Assembly: GCA_938029995.1 (NCBI GenBank) | Contig: CALHGI010000713.1 | Location: 1-10,076, forward strand | DNA from: an uncultured cyanobacterium | Lineage (GTDB): Bacteria; Cyanobacteriota; Cyanobacteriia; Phormidesmidales; Phormidesmidaceae | Length of the DNA stretch: 10,076 bases | Reading direction: 5' to 3' | In this document: positions 1 through 5,455 of the stretch, piece after piece | Layout: every line of letters starts with the position of its first letter | Numbering within the stretch: the stretch's first letter is position 1 | Made by a program: the position numbers and the translations under genes | Notes under the pieces: generated by a model | Database searches by the model: none | What the model saw: the letters and a program-made list of their open reading frames with translations, nothing else | Told to the model about the DNA's origin: nothing

Positions 1-667
1 CTACCCACACAACCACATCAGCCATGGGCAAAGCCTCTTCTAGCCCCATAATAGTGCCCATACCAATCTCATCTTTGAGATTATCGAGTCGCTCACGGTT
101 ACGGGCAACCAGCAACAAATCTTTCACGCCAGTGTTTTGACTGAGCCAACGGCAAACGGCACTGCCAATATCCCCAGTGGCACCGCAAACAGCTACGGTT
201 GCCTGAGAAAGATCAATGCCATATTGGGGAGCCGCCTGTTCAACTTGCTGGCAAATGATATAAGCCGTATGGGTGTTGCCCGTGGTGAACCGGTGAAAAT
301 CAAGCTCTAAGTTACGAATTCGTCGAATTTGATCGAGCTTGAAATTTTCAAAGATAATTGAGGAAAAGCCACCTAACGCCGTAATATTAATGTCCATTTT
401 CTGGGCATGGGCCATGGCGTTCAAAATTTTGCGAGTAGCAGCTTTGATGCGTCGCGTTGCCAACATTTCTGGCAAGAAGCATGACTCGACATACCGACCT
501 TCAATCACTTGACCAGTTGCACTGGTCACCTTGATGTCTTCGACTACAAAAGGAGGTGCGCTGCACCAAAAGTCCAAGCCCTGGCTGCCATATTCTGGAT
601 ATCCCAAATCACGGGCGACCGCTTGGGCATGTTCTAAATTGGTGAGGTGTCCGATTAAGCCAAACAT
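1..667 (-). CDS. aar: Long-chain acyl-ACP reductase, 5' part (runs off the left edge)
   Basis: This enzyme reduces fatty acyl-ACP (or acyl-CoA) with NADPH to a fatty aldehyde, the first step of cyanobacterial alkane synthesis in the cytosol. The first 222 codons are visible, from the ATG at 667-665; the family is about 340 aa, so roughly a third, including the expected active-site cysteine region, lies outside the window. The N-terminus [18 protein letters not shown] is typical of the family. A Rossmann nucleotide-binding motif, GATGDIGS, is at residues 162-169, followed by the LLLVAR segment. The gene sits directly downstream of ado on the same strand, the usual cyanobacterial pairing, but a terminator-like palindrome separates them, so it may have its own promoter in the approximately 70 bases before the start. 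No strong Shine-Dalgarno sequence is visible. Identification is by recognised sequence and context. Confidence 0.96.
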   Translation of the reverse strand, partial: MFGLIGHLTNLEHAQAVARDLGYPEYGSQGLDFWCSAPPFVVEDIKVTSATGQVIEGRYVESCFLPEMLATRRIKAATRKILNAMAHAQKMDINITALGGFSSIIFENFKLDQIRRIRNLELDFHRFTTGNTHTAYIICQQVEQAAPQYGIDLSQATVAVCGATGDIGSAVCRWLSQNTGVKDLLLVARNRERLDNLKDEIGMGTIMGLEEALPMADVVVWV

Positions 668-737
668 TGGGGACGCTTATATAAAAAAATAACCTTGAAA
701 AACCAGGCTACAACAAAAGATTACAGCCATACGGTGC

Positions 738-759
738 ATGACCTCCCATGGGAGGTCAT
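738..759. repeat. Perfect 22-base palindrome upstream of aar
   Basis: The sequence around 738-759 (core GACCTCCCATGGGAGGTC) reads identically on both strands. It lies 71 bases before the aar start and only 3 bases from the neighbouring ado terminator palindrome. It could be a second hairpin in a read-through transcript or a dyad operator for aar. There is no T-run after it on either strand, so it is not a classical terminator. Confidence 0.7.
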
Positions 760-762
760 AGT

Positions 763-794
763 AAAAGAGGCTGATCCTAGGATCAGCCTCTTTT
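763..794 (-). terminator. Rho-independent terminator of ado (perfect palindrome)
   Basis: Two 14-base arms (AAAAGAGGCTGATC and its exact complement) flank CTAG, giving a 32-base perfect palindrome that begins 15 bases after the ado stop codon. The stem is GC-containing in the middle and ends in a T-run on the minus strand, as expected for an intrinsic terminator. It is symmetrical and so could act in both directions. It would insulate ado from aar at least partly. Confidence 0.8.
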
Positions 795-809
795 AGAATC
801 TGATAGACC

Positions 810-1505
810 TTAGGCCATTGCTAAGCCTTGAGCGGAGAGTCGCATCACCTCTCTACTGGTGAAGCCAATGTTACCAAGCGCTTCGCCGTAGGTAATCATG
901 AAATCCTCAACCAGGGCATCTTTTTCCATGCCTAGTACAGCAGCGTCGACAGCTACTTCATTCAGCATTTGCCAGACGAGGGGCAGATTTTGACGATTCG
1001 CCTCTTCCAACTCAGCTTTGGCAGTCTCAAAGTTTGCTTTGAGCCACTCTTCACCAAAGTTCAGATGCATATACTCATCTTTGACTACACCTTCGGTGAT
1101 TTTCCGGGCAAAGTCATCTGCAACGGGAATGTAGATGTTATACGCGGCAATAGCGAAGGTCTCGATGATCAAGGACTGAATCAGTAAGCAGGTGACAACC
1201 TGTCCGTTGTCCCAAGCCTGCTTGAAATTATCATGTAGTTTTGCAAAGAACTCCTTGGCGAATCCCATGTCAGGTGTCACATTAAGATTCTTGCCACAGG
1301 CTTGAAAACCTTTCATGTGACGATTTTCCATGCGAGCTAGCTTAACCAGCTCATCCTTGTGCTCGCTGAGATGTTCAGCCAACTTTTTATAGTTATCGTT
1401 AGCTTCTAATTCCCCTTCAATTACAATTGCGTTGATGCGACTGTATGCATCTTTGTACGCTTCACTGTGGAAGTCGAGCGCTGGGCTGGCCTCAAGCTGC
1501 GGCAT
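810..1505 (-). CDS. ado: Aldehyde-deformylating oxygenase (alkane synthase)
   Basis: This is a ferritin-like di-iron enzyme that converts fatty aldehydes, supplied by acyl-ACP reductase, to C(n-1) alkanes plus formate, using O2 and ferredoxin-type electrons. The length of 231 aa is the family norm. All six expected iron ligands are in place: Glu32, Glu60, His63 (motif MENRH), Glu115 ([13 protein letters not shown]), Glu144 and His147 ([10 protein letters not shown]). The conserved [10 protein letters not shown] and C-terminal [18 protein letters not shown] segments are present. The start ATG at 1505-1503 gives the expected N-terminus, with AGGA 11 bases upstream. The gene precedes aar and ends at a strong palindromic terminator. 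About 250 bases of non-coding DNA upstream leave room for its own promoter. Nothing suggests damage or transfer. Confidence 0.98.
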   Translation of the reverse strand: MPQLEASPALDFHSEAYKDAYSRINAIVIEGELEANDNYKKLAEHLSEHKDELVKLARMENRHMKGFQACGKNLNVTPDMGFAKEFFAKLHDNFKQAWDNGQVVTCLLIQSLIIETFAIAAYNIYIPVADDFARKITEGVVKDEYMHLNFGEEWLKANFETAKAELEEANRQNLPLVWQMLNEVAVDAAVLGMEKDALVEDFMITYGEALGNIGFTSREVMRLSAQGLAMA

Positions 1506-1610
1506 ATCTGTCCAATTCCTGCATTACAATAACCACTCACTGCCTCTGCCTAAGCCATGGCCTAGCACAATTGCTGTGGGTAACTTATATATTGACATCT
1601 GATTTCATAC

Positions 1611-1634
1611 TTTACACCCAATCAGGGTTGTAAA
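1611..1634. promoter_or_regulatory. Imperfect dyad in the ado upstream region
   Basis: TTTACA-CCC and GGG-TTGTAAA form inverted arms around AATCA, with one unpaired base. The element lies about 110 bases before the ado start, where an operator or promoter-proximal element could sit. On the minus strand an AT-rich TATATA (1586-1591 region) follows it and could be a -10 element, but no convincing -35 pairs with it. A regulatory role is inferred from position only. Confidence 0.25.
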
Positions 1635-1755
1635 AATACCTACGAGTCCGGTTCAAGTAGCGTAACGCCAATGCTCTGTAAGTGTTTTGAGTTGATCTAT
1701 TTAAGATTTTTATCTATTGGATTGATGCCCATTGGCATGGGTGAGTTGGGATGGT

Positions 1756-2805
1756 TTATTCGGTGTCTCCCAGGACTTGGAGTCGAATGGTTTTGGTGGC
1801 AGGGCTATTGGCATTACCCAGTTGAATTTCAATAATTTCGTTGGTCAGGGGTGCTAGGGCACTGAGTAGAGCACGCAGTTGGGGCGTACTTTCGCCACTG
1901 TCGACATACACTCGCTCTGCTAATTTATTGAGTCGTCGCCAAGCTGTGTAGAGTTTAGCCGTGGCTTGCTCGAGCTGTGTTGCTTGATTGACCAAGTCCG
2001 CGGTGGAATTTAAACAGCCTACCCTTAGGGCTTCCTCCAGGGCTTGTTCTAAATTAACGACATCTGGATCGATCGTCTGCACCTGGCTAGCAGCGGCGAT
2101 GTACTTGGACAGATAACGAGCTTCAGAGGTGATCTGCTTGAGGGTATCCACATCAGGATTGCGACCAGCTTCGTCACGCAGGGTGTCTTGATGGCTAGGG
2201 GGCAGTTTTTCCATCTCCTTCACCAAAGGGGTCAAATAACGGGTAGGAATGGTGTTGTTAGCCGCTTTTTCGCGCACTGTTTCTGGGATCAGATCTGAGG
2301 TCATGGCCGTCCATTCGTCTGCCAGGTGCTTCACCTCTTTACGGGTGATTTGTTCTCCCCTGCGGGCGGCTTCAGTCACCATTTGTTGGACTTCTGGCGT
2401 AGCTCGAGCCGTTTCCACAAAGGCTCGTTTACTAAACTGATTGACAGACTCTTCATTGAGTAGGCCTTCGTTGAGCAGTTCGTCAGCACTATTGGCCAGC
2501 TCAATCAAAGCGTAGGCTTGGCTTTTGCTAATTTCTCGATCCTTTAACCAATTGAGAAACCCAGTGCCACGACTGTCACCCCCCTGTTTTTCGCGATCGC
2601 GAACGGCCCTGAGAATACGACCACGCCAAATATCAGTTTGCAGATCAAAGCGATCGCAAACTTGCCAGGCAATATCTATTTGCTGGCTAAATTCATGTTC
2701 TGAAATATTGGCGTCACTGGGATCGGGGACTTTAAAGTCGAGCGTTACATCTTGGCCCGTACTGCCCTGGGTGATGTCGGCTACAAAATCAGCGGCTCCA
2801 ACCAT
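1756..2805 (-). CDS. Unrecognised 349-aa soluble protein with possible helix-turn-helix segment
   Basis: I do not recognise a named family. The protein has no signal peptide or membrane segment and is rich in Glu, Gln, Ala and Leu, predicting a mostly helical, cytosolic fold. Residues 83-106 (FLNWLKDREISKSQAYALIE and following) look like the helical core of a ParB/KorB-like or other helix-turn-helix DNA-binding unit, followed by further charged helices (120-240). A helical region at 250-300 (NLEQALEEAL, then ATAKLYTAWRRLNKLAERV) could mediate oligomerisation, and the C-terminus is short and beta-like. The ATG at 2805 is the first good start; no clear Shine-Dalgarno is seen, and a 10-base palindrome (GCCTGCAGGC) lies 12 bases upstream. 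It carries two HIP1 sites in its 5' half. DNA binding is inference; the reality of the gene is supported by its length and coherent composition. Confidence 0.8.
   Translation of the reverse strand: MVGAADFVADITQGSTGQDVTLDFKVPDPSDANISEHEFSQQIDIAWQVCDRFDLQTDIWRGRILRAVRDREKQGGDSRGTGFLNWLKDREISKSQAYALIELANSADELLNEGLLNEESVNQFSKRAFVETARATPEVQQMVTEAARRGEQITRKEVKHLADEWTAMTSDLIPETVREKAANNTIPTRYLTPLVKEMEKLPPSHQDTLRDEAGRNPDVDTLKQITSEARYLSKYIAAASQVQTIDPDVVNLEQALEEALRVGCLNSTADLVNQATQLEQATAKLYTAWRRLNKLAERVYVDSGESTPQLRALLSALAPLTNEIIEIQLGNANSPATKTIRLQVLGDTE
2593..2600. repeat. HIP1 octamer
   Basis: This is a perfect GCGATCGC, the highly iterated palindrome of cyanobacterial genomes. It lies inside the 349-aa coding sequence and supports a cyanobacterial origin. 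Confidence 0.9.
2650..2657. repeat. HIP1 octamer (second copy)
   Basis: This second perfect GCGATCGC starts 57 bases after the first, in the same coding sequence. Confidence 0.9.
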
Positions 2806-2920
2806 GGAATTTTTCTAGCCTGCAGGCCTATTAAATAAACTCTTGATACATCCAGCCGATGAAAGTTTTTTTGTAGGGAAAACCTAAGGTCTGGGCGTGG
2901 ATGCAATCAAGCTTTTTATC

Positions 2921-3412
2921 TTACAGCTGTAGGAGCCAACGCACAAACAGTAACGATAGGGTAGCTGCGCCTAGAACCACGATTAATAAGCCTGCAATGA
3001 GAACAATGGCAAAAAGCTTATCAGCACGGCGGCTAGGGAGAGGATGGCGGAGATGACGCTCTAGCAAATCGACATTGCGGGCATTGGCTTTCCATATAAC
3101 GTCAAATAAATCACCCAGCATAGGGACTGCCCCGACCAGGACCTCAGTCAAAATATTTAACCCCATGCGGCCTAGGGTAGCAGCGGGCACGCCCATACGA
3201 GCGGCTTCAGCGACAACGTAGATGGAAATTAACCCCGCCATTAGATCGCCACCACCGGGCAGGAGGCCAATTAATGGGTCTAGTCCAACCCGATAGTTGA
3301 GGCCAGGAATTGAGATCGCATTATCCAGAACATGACTCAGATTTCGAAGTCGCCGTAAAGCTGGATGAGCATTACTCTCCGAAAAAGTAGAGCGAGACTC
3401 AGAAGGAGGCAT
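2921..3412 (-). CDS. DUF4112-family membrane protein
   Basis: This 163-aa protein matches the DUF4112 pattern, a family of unknown function. The hallmark segments are IPGLNYRVGLDPLIGLLPGG at residues 35-54 (continuing GD), a central SIYVVAEAARMGVP, and VPMLGDLFDVIWKANARN at 96-113. The C-terminus (about 133-161) is a strongly hydrophobic membrane helix ending in RWLLQL, and the Gly-rich central helices may also associate with the membrane. The first 20 residues are polar and Ser-rich. It is on the same strand as, and 115 bases upstream of, the 349-aa gene; the gap has no clear terminator, so co-transcription is possible but not shown. It faces away from the PPC-domain gene across about 220 bases. 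The family assignment is confident, the function unknown. Confidence 0.9.
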   Translation of the reverse strand: MPPSESRSTFSESNAHPALRRLRNLSHVLDNAISIPGLNYRVGLDPLIGLLPGGGDLMAGLISIYVVAEAARMGVPAATLGRMGLNILTEVLVGAVPMLGDLFDVIWKANARNVDLLERHLRHPLPSRRADKLFAIVLIAGLLIVVLGAATLSLLFVRWLLQL

Positions 3413-3632
3413 AGTAGGCTGTTTTCAATGGCATACCCCTAGCACTGTACATGTTTCAGCCCAGACCACAGCATCAGTTGCACAATCTGAGCATCCTACA
3501 CAACGAGTCGTCCACAACCTCAAAAGAGCAAATTAGCTCATTAATGAACATTACAAGCTGACTTACCAACAAAATGCAACCGAAGCTTAGGGCATAATGT
3601 CACAATCTAAATAACCCATTTTGAGCCCAACC

Positions 3633-4082
3633 ATGAAGCAATCTAGCAAAGTTATACGCCGCGCCCTTCTTATTCCAACAACACTACTCACCATCGGATT
3701 AGTCAGCGTCCGTAGCGCCATAGCTCAAATTTACAATCCCATCGAGCTCACGGGGGGGAATGAAATTAGCGATACCCTATCTGAGAGCGATATCCCAACA
3801 GGCGTAGGTGGATTCGCCAGAGACTACAGTATTCAGCTATTTGAGGGAGATCAAATCACCATTGACCTCATTTCAGAAGAATTTGACACCCTAGTCAGCT
3901 TGCTCGGAGATGATGGCACGACCGTCAGCGAAAATGACGACGGTCCCGATGGGTCCACAAACTCCTTACTGTTTGCCCGCATTGCCACATCCGGCCAGTA
4001 CACCGTTCGCGTCAGATCCTATGCTGGACAAGGTACAGGCGCATTTTCCTTGCGTCTAGCCCGTCTACAGGAAATTCAATAA
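3633..4082 (+). CDS. Secreted PPC-domain protein
   Basis: This is a small exported protein of 149 aa. The N-terminus MKQSSKVIRR, then a hydrophobic stretch and SAIA before QIY, is a typical Sec signal peptide with cleavage after about residue 32. The rest is a single bacterial pre-peptidase C-terminal (PPC) beta-sandwich: YSIQLFEGDQITIDLISEEF, then DTLVSLLGDDG, an Asn/Asp-rich NDDGPDGSTNS loop that may bind calcium, and GQYTVRVRSYAGQGTGAFSL. PPC domains usually sit at the end of secreted proteases and help secretion or substrate binding; a stand-alone copy has no known catalytic role. I chose the ATG at 3633 over the in-frame TTG at 3621 because it gives a normal signal peptide. A CATAAT at 3593-3598 could be its -10 element, but no matching -35 is seen. 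Confidence 0.85.
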   Translation: MKQSSKVIRRALLIPTTLLTIGLVSVRSAIAQIYNPIELTGGNEISDTLSESDIPTGVGGFARDYSIQLFEGDQITIDLISEEFDTLVSLLGDDGTTVSENDDGPDGSTNSLLFARIATSGQYTVRVRSYAGQGTGAFSLRLARLQEIQ

Positions 4083-4247
4083 ATCCTTTCTATCCACAAA
4101 TCAGAGCTCTAACAAAGGCCTATCAGGAGTTTCTTACGACCGGCACCATACCTCGGGAACCAAAGATCCCAAGTTTGAGCTTGCTAACAGTTCCCCTCTT
4201 TTGCTAACTTGTTTAGGCGCGCAAGCAAGGCAGTCATGCTGCTTGTT

Positions 4248-4320
4248 GCCGGGATAGCTCAGTTGGTAGAGCAGTGGATTGAAAATCCTCGTGTCGGCGG
4301 TTCAAGTCCGCCTCCTGGCA
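4248..4320 (+). tRNA. trnF-GAA: tRNA-Phe (anticodon GAA)
   Basis: The cloverleaf is complete over 73 bases. The acceptor GCCGGGA pairs with TCCTGGC (one G-T), the D arm is GCTC/GAGC, the anticodon loop is TTGAAAA with GAA at 34-36, and the T arm is GGCGG-TTCAAGT-CCGCC. The discriminator is A and CCA is not encoded. Oddly, the anticodon stem GTGGA/TCCTC contains a T28-T42 mismatch where this tRNA is normally fully paired. It is the first gene of a three-tRNA cluster. Confidence 0.95.
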
Positions 4321-4340
4321 TTACCGATATGTATCGGTAA
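4321..4340. repeat. Inverted repeat between tRNA-Phe and tRNA-Tyr
   Basis: TTACCGATA and TATCGGTAA form perfect 9-base arms around TG, starting immediately after the tRNA-Phe discriminator and ending 5 bases before tRNA-Tyr. No T-run follows, so it is more likely a spacer hairpin in the shared precursor than a terminator. Confidence 0.6.
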
Positions 4341-4345
4341 GGTGT

Positions 4346-4430
4346 GGGTCGTTGCCCGAGTGGTTAATGGGGGCGGACTGTAAATCCGCTGGCTACGCCT
4401 ACGTTGGTTCAAATCCAACACGGCCCACCA
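4346..4430 (+). tRNA. trnY-GTA: tRNA-Tyr (anticodon GTA), CCA encoded
   Basis: This is a class II tRNA with a long variable arm. The acceptor GGGTCGT pairs with ACGGCCC (one T-G), the anticodon loop contains GTA (CTGTAAA), the variable arm is TGGCTACGCCTA, and the T arm is GTTGG-TTCAAAT-CCAAC. The discriminator A is followed by a genomically encoded CCA, unlike its two neighbours. The Tyr-Thr order is a common cyanobacterial and plastid arrangement. Confidence 0.96.
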
Positions 4431-4446
4431 CACACCTTTTCCCACC

Positions 4447-4518
<72 letters not shown>

Positions 4519-4811
4519 TTTAGCATCAGTTTTTTGGCTGCGTAGCGCCTGAGTAACTTTCCAACATTAGGCCGCCATGATTTCATCATGGGCTAAAAAT
4601 TGATAGTTTTTCCACAATATCCCCCCATCAAACCCAAGAAAGATGAGATCTTTCACGAAAGTACCCACTTTTATGAGAAACCATGGGAAAAGTTTGATGA
4701 GAAACGCGTAATTTCACACAAAAACAGACGCTTTCCCAAGGCGTTTCTGCCTATTTCACTACCAAAACCAGGCTATATTTGTAAACAAATGTTTACTTGA
4801 TTATTTATTGC
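4519..4811. other. Non-coding stretch between the tRNA cluster and the nblA promoter
   Basis: No convincing gene is seen; the one open frame (TTG start at 4600) has an unnatural Lys/Pro/Phe-rich composition and no start signal. The stretch is A-rich with several short perfect hairpins: CCATGA-TTTCA-TCATGG (4575-4591), GAAAGAT-GAG-ATCTTTC (4638-4654) and AAAGT-ACCC-ACTTT (4658-4671). A 9-base direct repeat ATGAGAAAC occurs at 4673-4681 and 4697-4705. It may hold nblA regulatory sites or an undescribed small RNA. Confidence 0.5.
4781..4796. promoter_or_regulatory. Candidate operator upstream of nblA
   Basis: GTAAAC and GTTTAC form perfect inverted arms around AAAT. The centre is about 66 bases upstream of the likely nblA transcription start, a usual position for an activator. 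Its outline, GTA-N10-TAC, resembles an NtcA site but with a spacer two bases longer than the GTA-N8-TAC consensus, so the binding protein is not assigned. Confidence 0.4.
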
Positions 4812-4819
4812 TTGACAGG

Positions 4820-4848
4820 TTGACGGTCAATTGCATTGTCGCTAAGAT
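4820..4848 (+). promoter_or_regulatory. Sigma70-type promoter of nblA
   Basis: A -35 TTGACG (4820-4825) and a -10 TAAGAT (4843-4848) are separated by 17 bases, predicting a start near 4855 and a leader of about 55 bases. A second -35-like TTGACA lies 8 bases upstream (4812-4817), forming a tandem TTGACaG/TTGACgG repeat; its role is unclear. Confidence 0.6.
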
Positions 4849-4910
4849 CTTTAGCAAGACAGCTGGCTATCGCCTCTGTCATCAATACTGATTTCCTGAG
4901 GAGTGACCCT

Positions 4911-5078
4911 ATGGACATGCCAGGTCAATTAACACTAGAACAGCAGTTTCAACTCCAGATCTTGAAAGATCAGGTCCGCAGTCTTTCCCATGAAGATGCT
5001 CAGAACTATGTAATTGAAGTCATGCGTCAGATGATGGTGAAGGATAACTTGGTCAAGCATTTACTGAAAAACGCCTAA
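4911..5078 (+). CDS. nblA: NblA phycobilisome degradation protein
   Basis: NblA is a small helical adaptor that attaches to phycobiliprotein rods and brings the Clp protease to them during nutrient starvation, bleaching the cell. The 55-aa product has the family core: LTLEQQFQLQILKDQV (residues 7-22), SHEDAQNYVIEVMRQMMVKD (26-45), and NLVKHLLKNA at the end, corresponding to the C-terminal surface that contacts the target. The ATG at 4911 is chosen because AGGAG (4899-4903) lies 7 bases before it and because NblA proteins are this short; the longer in-frame TTG start at 4836 would lie inside the promoter. The gene is monocistronic, with its own promoter and a strong terminator. Expression is expected to rise under nitrogen or sulphur limitation, as for the family. 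Confidence 0.95.
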   Translation: MDMPGQLTLEQQFQLQILKDQVRSLSHEDAQNYVIEVMRQMMVKDNLVKHLLKNA

Positions 5079-5094
5079 AGGCACCAGGGCAGAT

Positions 5095-5144
5095 CCAATA
5101 AAAAGGCCCCTTGAAGTTGAACTTCAAGGGGGCCTTTTTATTGG
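5095..5144. terminator. Strong bidirectional terminator between nblA and the cupin gene
   Basis: Arms of about 23 bases (CCAATAAAAAGGCCCCTTG and onward to AAGT) pair with their complement around TGA, interrupted by a single bulged G. A run of five T follows the GC-rich stem on the plus strand and the symmetrical A-run supplies the same on the minus strand. It starts 16 bases after the nblA stop and 35 bases beyond the cupin stop, so it serves both convergent units. Confidence 0.92.
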
Positions 5145-5179
5145 ACGTCACCGGAAACGGCCCACAATAGCCGGGTGAG

Positions 5180-5455
5180 CTAATGGAATGAATAATGTTT
5201 CTTGACAGCCGCCTCTATGCGCCAAGTACAGCTCATACCCACAGGAAACGTCACTAAGTCACCTTTCCCCATGGAAACAGGCTCTCCACCTTCTGGAGTG
5301 ACTGTGACAGCTCCGGCCAAAAAATAGCAGGTCTCGGCTGCATCATAGTGCCAAGGAAATTCCGACGTTTCCTTTTGCCAAATGGGCCATGAATACACAT
5401 CCATCGCCTCTAGCTCAGACAGCGTGGGTTGGTGATTAATTTGAATGTTGCCCAT
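5180..5455 (-). CDS. Small single-domain cupin (DUF861/cupin_3-like)
   Basis: This 91-aa protein is one cupin beta-barrel of the EutQ/DUF861 type. Recognisable parts are FPWHYDAAETCYFLAG (residues 33-48), VTVTPEGGEPVSMGKGDLVT (50-69), FPVGMSCTW (70-78) and KKHYSF near the end. The classical metal-binding His-x-His is not present; only H36 and E41 occupy that strand. Members are usually cytosolic and mostly of unknown function, so no substrate is proposed. The start ATG lies 20 bases inside the end of the upstream protease gene in another frame and has no clear Shine-Dalgarno, which suggests translational coupling. It has no signal peptide, unlike its operon partner. It ends before the shared terminator with nblA. 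Confidence 0.88.
   Translation of the reverse strand: MGNIQINHQPTLSELEAMDVYSWPIWQKETSEFPWHYDAAETCYFLAGAVTVTPEGGEPVSMGKGDLVTFPVGMSCTWRIEAAVKKHYSFH

Noticed and set aside
969..1187. Plus-strand frame inside ado
   Set aside because: It is the shadow of a well-identified gene on the other strand.
4155..4170. Terminator of the PPC-domain gene (GGGA...TCCC)
   Set aside because: Only four base pairs with an eight-base loop and no T-run; too weak to call.
4600..4800. Plus-strand 66-codon frame with TTG start before nblA
   Set aside because: It has no ribosome site, a biased Lys/Pro/Phe composition with no family resemblance, and overlaps the hairpin cluster and the nblA operator.
4836..4910. Longer NblA start at TTG 4836
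   Set aside because: It would translate the promoter -10 region and add 25 residues not found in NblA; the ATG at 4911 has an AGGAG at correct spacing.
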